From Rhizobium sp. BK313 (GTDB lineage Bacteria; Pseudomonadota; Alphaproteobacteria; Rhizobiales; Rhizobiaceae): 64,000 nt of DNA. A program made the translations under genes and the position numbers. The notes below the pieces were generated by a model, which saw only the letters and a list, made by a program, of their open reading frames with translations, was not told where the DNA came from and did no database searches. Positions 50,851 through 60,153 of the stretch are shown in pieces. The stretch is from positions 496,001 to 560,000 of the forward strand of contig NZ_JACHZQ010000003.1 in the NCBI RefSeq assembly GCF_014193655.1, given 5' to 3'. Position 1 is the stretch's first letter; the number at the start of each line of letters is the position of its first letter.

Positions 50851-52812
50851 ATGAGAAACTTGCTTTCAGGCCTGCGCCTGCAGAAAGAGAATCCGACGTT
50901 TCTGGTGGCGCAATACAAAGCGCTGTCGTCACAGATACCTGTCCTTTATATTCTTTTGGTCATCAACGCCCTGGCCGTGGCGATCACCCATATCCACACC
51001 GCGCCGATGTGGCTGGCGCTTTATGTGCCGGTCGGCCTGAGCGTCCTCTGTGTTTTCCGTATCGTCTGGTGGCAGATACACGGCCAGGACTGCATCAGCG
51101 GGGATCGGGCCTATAGGGTCATGCGTCGAACAATCGTCCTCGCCGGCGTGCTGACCTTTGCTTTCGGCGCTTGGGCCGTCGCACTTTATCAATATGGCAA
51201 TGCCTATCAGCAGGGTCAGGTCGCCTATTTCCTAGTCGTGACGGGCATCTCCTGTGTCCTTTGCCTGATGCATCTGCCGGCCGCAGCACTGCTGACGACG
51301 GCGATCACCTTTTCTTTCATGGTCGTCACCTTCATGTTCTCCGGCAATTCCGTGTTCGTGGCGACGGCGACCAGCGTCATTTTCCTCTCCTTTCCCTTCA
51401 TCCGCGTCATCAACAGCTATTTCCAGAACTTTGCGGGTCTGGTGCGACTGACGAAGGAACTTGGCGACAAGCAGACGGAAGCCGAACGGCTGAACCTCAT
51501 CAACAGCCGCAATGCGCTGCAGGATCAATTGACCGGCCTTGCCAATCGCCGCAGCTTCTTTCGCGAACTGCAGGATTTGTTGCAGCAACGGCCGGAGGAG
51601 CCGCCGATCATCGGTCTTGTCGATCTCGACGGTTTCAAGCCGGTCAACGACGTCTTTGGCCATGCCGCCGGCGATCTCGTGTTGAAGCAGACCGCCGAAC
51701 GTTTCGTGGCGCTTATGGGCGGCAAAGGCACCATTGCGCGCCTTGGCGGCGACGAATTCGGCGTGATTTTTCCGAGCGATCTCAGCCGCAGTTGTGTCTC
51801 CGAGATGGGACAGGCTTTCTGCGCGGCACTGCGCGAACCCTACGATGTGCCCGGTGGCTCCATCCGTATTTCCGGCTCCTGCGGCATCGTCGTTCCGGAG
51901 GGCGGCGGCCACACGGCCGAACAGCTGTATGAAAAGGCGGACTTCGCCCTCTATCAAGTCAAGAGCCGCCGTAACGGCAGTGTCGAGTTCTTCTCCCACG
52001 ATCTCGAAGAGATCCTCCAGCAACGGCACCTGATCGAGCTGGAATTGCAGAGCGACAATTTCGCCCGGGAATTGTCGTTGGAATACCAGCCGATTATCGA
52101 TCTCGATGACGGCCATGTCGTCGGCTTCGAAGCCTTGGCGCGCTGGAACAGCGCCCGCCTCGGCCGCGTCAGCCCTGACGCCTTCATTCCCGCTGCCGAG
52201 CGCACGGCGATGATCGGCAAGATGACCCGCATTCTTTTCGCCGAGGCGCTAAAGGCATTGTCGATCATGCCGCCGCCGTTGCGCATGTCTTTCAACCTCT
52301 CAGCGCGCGATATCTGCGACCATGAGACTTCGATGGCCCTGCTCGGCATGATCCATGGCGCCAAGATCGATCCGCGCCGCATCGAATTCGAGATCACCGA
52401 AACGGCTTTGTTGTCGGATTTCGACACGGCCTATGAGGTTATCGGCCTGCTGCGCGCCGCCGGCATCACCATTGCGCTCGACGACTTCGGCACCGGTTTT
52501 TCCAGCCTCAGCCATGTCCACCGGCTGGAGTTCGACAAGATCAAGATCGACAAGAGCTTCGTCATGCAGTTCGACCGCGACGTTCGCTGCATGAACATCA
52601 CCCGCTCGGTTGCCAATCTCTGCCGCAATCTCGGCATTGCTTCGGTCGCTGAAGGCGTCGAGAGTCTTGCTATTGCCGAGGCGCTGCATGCTTTCGGGGT
52701 GCGGTTGGCGCAGGGCTATCATTTTTCCAGGCCGCTGCGCCTGCATGACGCGATCGCTTTTGCCGAGGCGAGTGAGACCGGCGTCGAGGCGCGGCGCTTG
52801 GCGAGTGCCTAA
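50851..52812 (+). CDS. Membrane GGDEF-EAL cyclic-di-GMP enzyme
   Basis: A 653-residue protein. An N-terminal membrane domain of about six helices (residues 25-190) precedes a diguanylate cyclase domain with an intact GGDEF (ARLGGDEFGVIF, near residue 300). The EAL phosphodiesterase domain has intact EAL (GFEALARWN), NLSARDI, ITETALL, LDDFGTGFSSLSHVHRLEFDKIKIDKSF and AEGVES. Both catalytic sites look complete, so it could make and degrade c-di-GMP. The ATG at 50851 is preferred; GGGGGAAGGA precedes it. Its stop overlaps the converging LysR gene by four bases. Confidence 0.93.
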   Translation: MRNLLSGLRLQKENPTFLVAQYKALSSQIPVLYILLVINALAVAITHIHTAPMWLALYVPVGLSVLCVFRIVWWQIHGQDCISGDRAYRVMRRTIVLAGVLTFAFGAWAVALYQYGNAYQQGQVAYFLVVTGISCVLCLMHLPAAALLTTAITFSFMVVTFMFSGNSVFVATATSVIFLSFPFIRVINSYFQNFAGLVRLTKELGDKQTEAERLNLINSRNALQDQLTGLANRRSFFRELQDLLQQRPEEPPIIGLVDLDGFKPVNDVFGHAAGDLVLKQTAERFVALMGGKGTIARLGGDEFGVIFPSDLSRSCVSEMGQAFCAALREPYDVPGGSIRISGSCGIVVPEGGGHTAEQLYEKADFALYQVKSRRNGSVEFFSHDLEEILQQRHLIELELQSDNFARELSLEYQPIIDLDDGHVVGFEALARWNSARLGRVSPDAFIPAAERTAMIGKMTRILFAEALKALSIMPPPLRMSFNLSARDICDHETSMALLGMIHGAKIDPRRIEFEITETALLSDFDTAYEVIGLLRAAGITIALDDFGTGFSSLSHVHRLEFDKIKIDKSFVMQFDRDVRCMNITRSVANLCRNLGIASVAEGVESLAIAEALHAFGVRLAQGYHFSRPLRLHDAIAFAEASETGVEARRLASA

Positions 52813-53732
52813 GCTGACGCTTGCCCTTGCCCAAGAAAGGCCGGCGCGTTGCGGCGTACCGCATCCATGAGGAAATCGATGACCGTGCGCACGCGCGGCG
52901 ATTGCCTGAGATCGCGATGGCAGGTGATCCAGTAGTGGCGCTTCAGGTCGACTTCGTCAGGCAGCACCATCTGCAGATCCGGATGCCGGCTGGCGATGAA
53001 GAAAGGCAGCACGCAGAGCCCAAGCCCGTTCTTCGTGGCCGACAACTGCGCAAAGATGCTGGAACTCTGGAACTGCGGCTTGATGCGCGGATGGATGTCG
53101 CCGAGATAATCGAGGCCGGGCGCGAAGATCATGTCTTCGATGTAGCCGATGAAGGCATGCTCCGGCAGATCATCGCGGCTCTCGACCGGCGGGTGGCTGG
53201 CTAGGTACTCCCGTGACCCATAGACCTGCAGATGGTAATCGGTCAGTTTCTCGGTGAAATAAGGGCCGGCTTTCGGCGGGTCGAGCACGACGACGATATC
53301 GGCTTCCTTGCGCGATAGCGACATGATCTGTTGGATCGTCACCAACTCCAGCGAAATGTTCGGGTACCGCGCGGTGAACTCCGGCAGCATGGTGGTGAAG
53401 AAGAAATTGGAGAAACCTTCCGGCGCGCTGATGCGCACCACGCCGCGCTGCGCCGCCGACCCGGCCGTCAGGTCTGAGCGCAGCCGCTCGGTTTCCTGCT
53501 CCATCCGCTCGGCCGTGTCGACGAACCGCTGACCCATGCCTGTCAGCATATAGCCGCGCGGATTGCGCTCGAAGAGTTTGACCTGAAGTGAAAATTCCAG
53601 CCGGTCGATACGGCGCGAGACGGTGGCGTGGCTGGTCCGCAATTGCCGGGCGGCGGTCGAGAGCTGTCCGGTCCGTGCCACGGCCAGAAAGAACTGCAGG
53701 TCGTCCCAGGTGAAATGCGGCGTGCTCTTCAT
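52809..53732 (-). CDS. LysR family regulator divergent from the ABC/GMC operon
   Basis: A 307-residue LysR-type regulator. The N-terminal winged helix is LQFFLAVARTGQLSTAARQLRTSHATVSRRIDRLEF, and the effector domain follows from about residue 90. This SAR-type helix (SHATVSRRI) is typical of the broad LysR group that controls catabolic operons. The ATG at 53732 follows GGGAGG. A perfect CTGTTCA/TGAACAG dyad sits 11 bases before the start, and a further TGAACAG half-site lies near the operon. It likely regulates the eight-gene operon to its right. Confidence 0.92.
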   Translation of the reverse strand: MKSTPHFTWDDLQFFLAVARTGQLSTAARQLRTSHATVSRRIDRLEFSLQVKLFERNPRGYMLTGMGQRFVDTAERMEQETERLRSDLTAGSAAQRGVVRISAPEGFSNFFFTTMLPEFTARYPNISLELVTIQQIMSLSRKEADIVVVLDPPKAGPYFTEKLTDYHLQVYGSREYLASHPPVESRDDLPEHAFIGYIEDMIFAPGLDYLGDIHPRIKPQFQSSSIFAQLSATKNGLGLCVLPFFIASRHPDLQMVLPDEVDLKRHYWITCHRDLRQSPRVRTVIDFLMDAVRRNAPAFLGQGQASA

Positions 53733-53742
53733 GCCTCCCTTT

Positions 53743-53760
53743 CTGTTCAAAAATGAACAG
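53743..53760. promoter_or_regulatory. Candidate LysR operator dyad
   Basis: CTGTTCA, four A residues, TGAACAG is a perfect dyad just upstream of the LysR gene. A copy of the TGAACAG half-site recurs at 53863-53869, close to the first operon gene. Confidence 0.55.
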
Positions 53761-53903
53761 ACACTGTTTGGAATTAATTGTAAACTTCACTTGCGTCAAC
53801 GGACGATTTCAATGATCTTGAAGGACAGGAAAGTCGTTTTGAGGAGAACGGCTGGCCAATTTTGAACAGATTCATTTTTGCCAAATCTCTGGGAGGAGAG
53901 GAT

Positions 53904-55112
53904 ATGCGAAAGAGTCTCATTGCGTCCCTGGCACTTCTACTGGCAACCAGCACTGCGGCGTTTGCCGCTGGCGCGTCCGACGGTGTGGTGAAGATCGGGA
54001 TTCTAAACGACCAATCGGGCGTCTACGCCGACTTCGGCGGCAAGTCCTCTGTGGAGGCAGCCAAGATGGCGGTCGAGGATTTCGGCGGCAAGGTGCTGGG
54101 CGTACCGATCGAGATCGTCGATGCCGACCATCAGAACAAGCCCGATATCGCCTCGAACATCGCCCGCCAATGGTATGACACCGACAAGGTCGACGCTATC
54201 ATGGAGCTGACGACCTCGTCGGTGGCGTTGGCGGTGCAGGCGATCGCCAAGGAAAAGAAGAAAATCGATATCGTCACCGGTGCAGCCACGACCGATCTCA
54301 CTGGCAAGCAATGCTCGCCCTATGGTTTCCATTGGGCCTATGACACGCATGCACTCGCAGTCGGTACAGGCGGCGCGCTGGTCAAGCAGGGCGGCGATAC
54401 CTGGTTCTTCCTGACCGCCGACTATGCCTTCGGTTATTCGCTGGAGCAGCAGACCGGCGATTTCGTCAAGGCGAACGGCGGCAAGATCCTGGGTTCGGTG
54501 CGCCATCCGCTGTCGACTAACGATTTCTCGTCCTTCCTGCTGCAAGCACAATCGTCCGGCGCCAAGGTCATCGGCCTTGCCAATGCCGGTCTCGACACCT
54601 CGAACGCCATCAAGCAGGCGTCCGAATTCGGCATCACCCAGGGCGGCCAGCATCTGGCGGCGCTGCTCTTCACGCTCGCCGAAGTCCATGGTCTCGGCCT
54701 GCAGGCGGCTCAAGGCCTGACGCTGACCGAGGGCTACTATTGGAATCGCGATGACGAAAGCCGCAAGTTCGGCAAGCGCTTCTTCGATCGCACCGGCAAA
54801 ATGCCGAACATGATCCACACCGGCACCTATTCCGCCGTGCTCCAATATCTGAAGGCCGTGCAGAAGGCCGGCACCGACGATACCGAAGCGGTCGCGAAGG
54901 AACTGCACGAAATGCCGGTGGATGACGTCTTCGGTCGCGGCGGCACGGTCGCCCCCAACGGCCGCATGATCCACGACATGTACCTGCTCCAGGTCAAGAA
55001 ACCGGAGGAGAGCAAGGGCGACTGGGACTACTATAACGTGCTGGCGACGATTCCCGGCAAGGAAGCCTATATCGATCCGGCCAAGAGCGGCTGCGATCTC
55101 GTCAAACAGTAA
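53904..55112 (+). CDS. Branched-chain amino acid-type ABC transporter substrate-binding protein
   Basis: A 402-residue periplasmic binding protein of the LivK family. A signal peptide (MRKSLIASLALLLATSTAAFA) precedes VVKIGILNDQSGVYADFGGKSSVEAAKMAVEDFGG, the Peripla_BP_6 opening. The pocket resembles those binding branched-chain amino acids, amides or other small organic acids, and the ligand cannot be told. The ATG at 53904 with GGGAGGAG upstream is clear. It leads the operon with two ATPases, two permeases and three catabolic genes. Confidence 0.92.
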   Translation: MRKSLIASLALLLATSTAAFAAGASDGVVKIGILNDQSGVYADFGGKSSVEAAKMAVEDFGGKVLGVPIEIVDADHQNKPDIASNIARQWYDTDKVDAIMELTTSSVALAVQAIAKEKKKIDIVTGAATTDLTGKQCSPYGFHWAYDTHALAVGTGGALVKQGGDTWFFLTADYAFGYSLEQQTGDFVKANGGKILGSVRHPLSTNDFSSFLLQAQSSGAKVIGLANAGLDTSNAIKQASEFGITQGGQHLAALLFTLAEVHGLGLQAAQGLTLTEGYYWNRDDESRKFGKRFFDRTGKMPNMIHTGTYSAVLQYLKAVQKAGTDDTEAVAKELHEMPVDDVFGRGGTVAPNGRMIHDMYLLQVKKPEESKGDWDYYNVLATIPGKEAYIDPAKSGCDLVKQ

Positions 55113-55127
55113 GGTTGCGATCAGCCG

Positions 55128-55910
55128 ATGGCGGTCTCTGCGACAGAGCAACAGGAAGAGCCACGGGTGGTTTTATCCGCCCGCGGCCTCCGTCGCGATT
55201 TCGGCGGCTTCACGGCCGTCAAGAATGTCGATCTCGATGTGCGCCATGCCTGTGTGCACGCGCTGATCGGCCCGAACGGTGCCGGCAAGACGACGGTGTT
55301 CAACCTGTTGACCAAGTTCCTGCAGCCGACGCATGGGACGATCACGCTGCTCGGCACCGATATTACCAAGACGAAGCCGGACAAGGTGGCGCGCATGGGG
55401 CTGGTGCGCTCCTTCCAGATTTCGGCCGTCTTTCCGCATCTCTCCGTGCTCGACAATGTCCGCGTCGCCCTGCAGCGGCCGAACAATCTGGCGCATCAAT
55501 TCTGGCGGCCGATCTCGGCGCTGGCGAGTCTCGACGATCGTGCCGAGCAACTGCTTGCAGCGGTCGGCCTGACGAAGGAGCGCAATGCCATCGCCGCCGA
55601 TCTCTCCTATGGCCGCAAGCGCGTGCTGGAGATCGCGACGACCTTGGCACTTGATCCCAAGGTGCTGCTGCTCGACGAGCCGATGGCCGGCATGGGGCTG
55701 GAGGATGTCAATACCGTCTCCGCCATCATCCGCAATGTGGCGCGTGACCGGGCGGTGCTGATGGTGGAGCACAATCTCTCCGTCGTCGCAGATATCTGCC
55801 ACCATGTCACCGTACTCCAGCGCGGCGAGATTCTCGCCGAGGGCAACTATGCCACGGTCAGCCAGGACCCGCGCGTCCGAGAGGCCTATATGGGCACGGA
55901 GGAGGGATAG
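55128..55910 (+). CDS. livG: ABC transporter ATP-binding protein, LivG type
   Basis: A 260-residue ATPase. Walker A is LIGPNGAGKTTVFNLL, the signature region is DLSYGRKRVLEIATTLA (a LivG variant of the ABC signature), Walker B is VLLLDEPMAGMG, and the switch histidine is in MVEHNLS. It powers the branched-chain-type transporter together with the LivF-type partner. It starts 15 bases after the binding-protein gene, and its stop is one base before the livF-type start. Confidence 0.94.
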   Translation: MAVSATEQQEEPRVVLSARGLRRDFGGFTAVKNVDLDVRHACVHALIGPNGAGKTTVFNLLTKFLQPTHGTITLLGTDITKTKPDKVARMGLVRSFQISAVFPHLSVLDNVRVALQRPNNLAHQFWRPISALASLDDRAEQLLAAVGLTKERNAIAADLSYGRKRVLEIATTLALDPKVLLLDEPMAGMGLEDVNTVSAIIRNVARDRAVLMVEHNLSVVADICHHVTVLQRGEILAEGNYATVSQDPRVREAYMGTEEG

Positions 55911-55911
55911 G

Positions 55912-56613
55912 ATGGCGGCACTGCTCGAAGTCCAGGGTCTCAATGCCTGGTATGGCGAAAGCCACATATTGCATGGCGTCGACATGAAGGTCGGCGAGGG
56001 CGAGACCATTACCATTCTCGGCCGCAATGGCGTCGGCAAGACGACGACGCTGCGGACGATCGTTGGCATCGTCCGGGCGCGCAAGGGCAAGATCGCCTTT
56101 GCCGGCGCCGACATGATGCAGGTGCCGCTGCACAAAACGGCGCATAGAGGCATCGGTTTCGTGCCGGAGGAGCGTGGCATTTTCTCGACGCTCAGTGTTC
56201 ATGAAAACCTGATGCTGCCACCCGTGGTCGCCCAAGGCGGGATGACGGTCGATGAGATTTTCGAGCTGTTTCCCAATCTACACGAGCGCCGCAACAGCCC
56301 AGGCACGAAACTCTCCGGCGGCGAGCAGCAGATGCTTGCCATGGCCCGCATCCTGCGTACCGGCGTGCGCATGTTGCTGCTCGACGAGCCGACGGAGGGT
56401 CTGGCGCCGGTGATCGTCCAGCGCATCGGCGAGGTGCTGAAGAAGCTGAAGGAACGCGGCATGACAATTCTGCTGGTCGAGCAGAATTTCCGCTTTGCCA
56501 GCCGCATTGCCGATCGCTTCTATCTGATGGATCATGGCCAGATGGTCGCGGAATTTCCGGTCGGCGAATTGCCGGAGCGGATGGGTATGCTGCACAAGGT
56601 TCTGGGGGTCTGA
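55912..56613 (+). CDS. livF: ABC transporter ATP-binding protein, LivF type
   Basis: A 233-residue ATPase. Walker A is ILGRNGVGKTTTLRTI, the ABC signature KLSGGEQQMLAMARIL is canonical, Walker B is MLLLDEPTEGLAP, and the switch region is LVEQNFRFA. It is the second nucleotide-binding subunit of the transporter. The frame extends upstream into livG, but the ATG at 55912, one base after the livG-type stop, gives the family N-terminus LLEVQGLNAWYGESHIL. Confidence 0.94.
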   Translation: MAALLEVQGLNAWYGESHILHGVDMKVGEGETITILGRNGVGKTTTLRTIVGIVRARKGKIAFAGADMMQVPLHKTAHRGIGFVPEERGIFSTLSVHENLMLPPVVAQGGMTVDEIFELFPNLHERRNSPGTKLSGGEQQMLAMARILRTGVRMLLLDEPTEGLAPVIVQRIGEVLKKLKERGMTILLVEQNFRFASRIADRFYLMDHGQMVAEFPVGELPERMGMLHKVLGV

Positions 56614-56617
56614 CGCC

Positions 56618-57505
56618 ATGACCATGATATTCGGTATCCCGGTGCAGGCGCTCCTCGGACAATTGCTGATCGGGCTGATCAACGGTTCCTTCTATGCGCT
56701 CTTGAGCCTCGGGCTCGCGATCATCTTCGGCATGCTGCGGGTGATCAATTTCGCCCACGGTGCAATTTATATGCTTGGCGCCTTCACCGCCTATCTGCTG
56801 CTCGCTTATGCCGGCATCGGCTATTGGCCGTCACTTGTGCTGGCGCCGCTGATTGTCGGTCTGTTCGGTGCTGTCGTCGAGCGGTTGTGCCTGCGCCGGC
56901 TCTACAAGGTCGATCCGCTCTACGGCCTGCTCTTCACCTTCGGCATGGCGCTGACCATCGAAGGCACGTTCCGCTATCTCTACGGTTCTTCGGGCCAGCC
57001 CTATGCCGTGCCGACGGCGCTGGCGGGAGGCGTCAATCTCGGCTTCATGTTCCTGCCGATCTATCGCGGCTGGGTAATTGTCGTGTCGCTTGTTGTCTGC
57101 ATTGGCACCTGGCTGCTGATCGAGAAGACCAAGCTTGGCGCCTATCTGCGTGCCGCAACGGAAAATTCGGTGCTCGTGCAGGTCTTCGGCGTCAACGTGC
57201 CGGTGCTTCTGACGCTGACCTATGCCTTCGGTGTCGCGCTCGCCGCCCTTGCAGGCGTGCTGGCCGCGCCGATCTATCAGGTCTCGCCGCTGATGGGATC
57301 GAACATAATCATCATCGTCTTTGCCGTGGTTGTCGTCGGCGGCATGGGCTCGATCATGGGCGCCATCGTCACAGGCTATTTGCTCGGCGTGGCGGAAGGC
57401 CTGACAAAGGTCTTTTATCCTGAGGCGTCCAACATCGTCATCTTCGTGATCATGGCGATAGTGCTGCTCCTCAGGCCCGCGGGCCTTTTTGGCCGGGATG
57501 CGTGA
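56618..57505 (+). CDS. livH: Branched-chain-type ABC transporter permease, LivH type
   Basis: A 295-residue inner-membrane permease with about eight helices. Landmarks are LIGLINGSFYALLSLGLAIIFGMLRVINFAHGAIYMLGAF and AALAGVLAAPIYQVSPLMG, and also VVVVGGMGSIMGAIVTGYLLG, the loop that contacts the ATPase. The ATG at 56618 follows the livF-type stop by four bases; its stop (57503-57505) is one base before the livM-type start. It forms the channel with LivM. Confidence 0.93.
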   Translation: MTMIFGIPVQALLGQLLIGLINGSFYALLSLGLAIIFGMLRVINFAHGAIYMLGAFTAYLLLAYAGIGYWPSLVLAPLIVGLFGAVVERLCLRRLYKVDPLYGLLFTFGMALTIEGTFRYLYGSSGQPYAVPTALAGGVNLGFMFLPIYRGWVIVVSLVVCIGTWLLIEKTKLGAYLRAATENSVLVQVFGVNVPVLLTLTYAFGVALAALAGVLAAPIYQVSPLMGSNIIIIVFAVVVVGGMGSIMGAIVTGYLLGVAEGLTKVFYPEASNIVIFVIMAIVLLLRPAGLFGRDA

Positions 57506-57506
57506 C

Positions 57507-58496
57507 ATGGCTGATATGACCGATACGCTGAAATCCAAAAGTCGCCGCCCGTCGTCGTCAGTCCAGAAGGGCTTTCTGGTGGTCGGCCTGGTTCTGTTGA
57601 TCTGGGCGCCGTTTTTCATCTATCCCATCTTCGTCATGAAGGTGCTTTGCTTCGCGCTGTTCGCTTGTGCCTTTAATCTGCTGCTCGGCTATACCGGCCT
57701 TCTGTCCTTTGGCCACGCCACCTTCTTCGGCGGAGCGGCCTACTTCACGGCGCATGCGGTGAAGGAGTGGGGCGTACCACCGGAACTCGGCATCCTGATC
57801 GGGGTTGCGGGCGCGGCGCTGCTGGGCCTGATCATGGGCTTCGTCGCCATCCGCCGTCAGGGCATCTATTTCGCCATGATCACGCTGGCGTTGTCCTACA
57901 TGTTCTATTTCTTCTGCCTTCAGGCGAAGTTCACCCAGGGCGAAGACGGCATTCAGTCGGTGCCGCGCGGCTATCTTTTCGGCGTCATCGATCTCAACAA
58001 CTCCTTCAACATGTACTATTTCGTGCTGGCGGTGTTCATCATCGGCGTGCTGATCATCTGGCGCTTCATCAATTCGCCCTTTGGCATGATCCTTAAATCG
58101 ATCCGGGAAAACGAGCAGCGGGCGATTTCGCTTGGCTATTCCGTGGCTCGTTACAAACTCGGCGCCTTCGTCATGTCGGCGGCACTTGCTGGGCTTGCCG
58201 GCGCGGTAAAGGCGCTGGTCTTCCAGTTCGCCACCTTGACCGATGTTGCCTGGCAGATGTCCGGCGAAGTGATCCTGATGACCTTGCTTGGTGGCATCGG
58301 CACCTTGATCGGCCCAATTTTCGGCGCAGGCTTCGTGGCAACGCTGGAAAACTATCTCGCGACCTCGGAATTCCCGGTGACCATCATCACCGGCATTGTC
58401 TTCATGGTCTGCGTCCTGCTCTTCCGCCGCGGCGTCATCGGCGAGTTCTACGCCTCGCGGCTGGGGCGGAAGCTGGGATTTGAGTATCGCCGCTGA
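57507..58496 (+). CDS. livM: Branched-chain-type ABC transporter permease, LivM type
   Basis: A 329-residue permease with a polar N-terminus (MADMTDTLKSKSRRPSS) and about ten helices. Landmarks are AFNLLLGYTGLLSFGHATFFGGAAYFTAH and FGMILKSIRENEQRAISLGYSVARYKLGAFVMSAALAGLAGA, with LLGGIGTLIGPIFGAGFVATLE as the ATPase-contact loop. It completes the transporter. The GMC oxidoreductase gene follows 21 bases later. Confidence 0.93.
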   Translation: MADMTDTLKSKSRRPSSSVQKGFLVVGLVLLIWAPFFIYPIFVMKVLCFALFACAFNLLLGYTGLLSFGHATFFGGAAYFTAHAVKEWGVPPELGILIGVAGAALLGLIMGFVAIRRQGIYFAMITLALSYMFYFFCLQAKFTQGEDGIQSVPRGYLFGVIDLNNSFNMYYFVLAVFIIGVLIIWRFINSPFGMILKSIRENEQRAISLGYSVARYKLGAFVMSAALAGLAGAVKALVFQFATLTDVAWQMSGEVILMTLLGGIGTLIGPIFGAGFVATLENYLATSEFPVTIITGIVFMVCVLLFRRGVIGEFYASRLGRKLGFEYRR

Positions 58497-58517
58497 CAGG
58501 CGGCCGGATGGCAGGAT

Positions 58518-60113
58518 ATGGATCGCTTCGACTACATCATCATTGGGGCCGGCAGTGCCGGCTGTGTGCTCGCCAACCGGCTATCGGCGGATCGCAATAA
58601 CAAGGTGCTGCTGTTGGAAGCGGGAGGCAGCGACAATTATCACTGGATCCACATCCCGGTCGGCTATCTCTATTGCATCAACAATCCCCGCACCGACTGG
58701 TGTTTCACCACCGCGCCTGAAGCCGGGCTGAATGGCCGCTCGCTGAACTATCCACGCGGCAAGGTGCTCGGCGGCAGCTCCTCGATCAATGGCATGATCT
58801 ATATGCGTGGCCAGGCGCGCGATTACGATCTCTGGCGGCAACTCGGCTGCGCCGGCTGGGGCTGGGACGATGTGCTGCCTTACTTCGTAAAGTCTGAGGA
58901 TCACTACAAAGGCAAGGACGAGATGCATGGCGCTGGCGGCGAATGGCGGGTCGAGAAGGCCCGCGTGCGGTGGGCCGTGCTCGACGCCTTCCAGGCGGCC
59001 GCACGCGAAGCCGGCATTCCGGAGACGGCAGATTTCAATCGCGGCAACAATGAGGGTTCCGGCTATTTCGACGTCAACCAACGATCCGGTATCCGCTGGA
59101 ATACTGCGAAGGCCTTCCTGCGGCCGGCGCTGAAGCAGGGCAATCTCACCGTCTTCACCAAAGCGCAGGTGTGCCGCTTGCTCATCGAGGACAATGCCGT
59201 CACCGGTGTCGAATTCCAGCATGACGGCATGACGAAGCGCGCCTACGCCGACAAGGAGACGGTTCTGTCCGCCGGCGCGATCGGCTCGCCGCAGATTTTG
59301 GAACTCTCCGGCATCGGCCGCGGCGACGTATTGAGCCAGGCCGGCATCGAGGTGGTGCGCGAAGTCAAGGCGGTCGGCGAGAACCTGCAGGATCACTTGC
59401 AATTGCGCATGGCCTACAAGGTTACGGGCGTCCCGACCTTGAACGAGAAGGCGACCAAATTGCTCGGCAAAGCGGCGATCGGGCTGGAATATCTAGTGCG
59501 CCGCTCCGGGCCGATGGCGATGGCGCCGAGCCAGCTCGGCATCTTCACTCGCTCCGGCCCCGACAAGGAAACGCCGGACCTGCAGTATCATGTGCAACCG
59601 GTCTCGCTCGATAAGTTCGGCGATCCCATCCATCCCTTTCCGGCGATCACCGCCAGCGTCTGCAATCTGAGGCCGGAGAGCCGCGGTTCTGTACACATCC
59701 AGAGCCCTGAATTCACCGCCCAGCCAAAGATCAGCCCAAACTATCTTTCGGCATTGCGCGACCGCGAGATCGCTGTGCGCTCTATCCGCTTGACGCGACG
59801 GATCGTGGCGCAGCCGTCTTTCGCCAAATTCAAGCCTGAGGAATTCAAGCCCGGTCCCTCCTACGAGACCGACGCCGATCTCGAGCGCGCCGCCGGCGAT
59901 ATCGGCACGACGATTTTTCACCCGGTGGGCACTTGCCGCATGGGCAGCGATCCGCAAAGCGTGGTCGATCCGCGCCTGCGGTTTCGAGCGCTAGCAAGGC
60001 TTCGGATCGCCGACGCCTCGGTCATGCCGTCGATTACCTCGGGCAATACCAACTCGCCGACCATCATGATCGCCGAGAAAGCCGCGGAGATGATCCTTGC
60101 CGACAACCGCTGA
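58518..60113 (+). CDS. GMC family oxidoreductase (alcohol/choline dehydrogenase-like)
   Basis: A 531-residue FAD flavoenzyme of the glucose-methanol-choline family. The FAD site is FDYIIIGAGSAGCVLANRLSAD, the GMC signatures are GKVLGGSSSINGMIYMRGQ and GAIGSPQILELSGIG, and the active-site histidine lies in FHPVGTCRMG, with N-T-N-S-P near the C-terminus. It oxidises an alcohol to an aldehyde and may pass electrons to the respiratory chain. Location after a complete transporter suggests it acts on the imported compound or its product. Confidence 0.93.
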   Translation: MDRFDYIIIGAGSAGCVLANRLSADRNNKVLLLEAGGSDNYHWIHIPVGYLYCINNPRTDWCFTTAPEAGLNGRSLNYPRGKVLGGSSSINGMIYMRGQARDYDLWRQLGCAGWGWDDVLPYFVKSEDHYKGKDEMHGAGGEWRVEKARVRWAVLDAFQAAAREAGIPETADFNRGNNEGSGYFDVNQRSGIRWNTAKAFLRPALKQGNLTVFTKAQVCRLLIEDNAVTGVEFQHDGMTKRAYADKETVLSAGAIGSPQILELSGIGRGDVLSQAGIEVVREVKAVGENLQDHLQLRMAYKVTGVPTLNEKATKLLGKAAIGLEYLVRRSGPMAMAPSQLGIFTRSGPDKETPDLQYHVQPVSLDKFGDPIHPFPAITASVCNLRPESRGSVHIQSPEFTAQPKISPNYLSALRDREIAVRSIRLTRRIVAQPSFAKFKPEEFKPGPSYETDADLERAAGDIGTTIFHPVGTCRMGSDPQSVVDPRLRFRALARLRIADASVMPSITSGNTNSPTIMIAEKAAEMILADNR

Positions 60114-60153
60114 GCGTCTATTGATGGGTGGAGGCAGGGATACGGAGTTTCGA

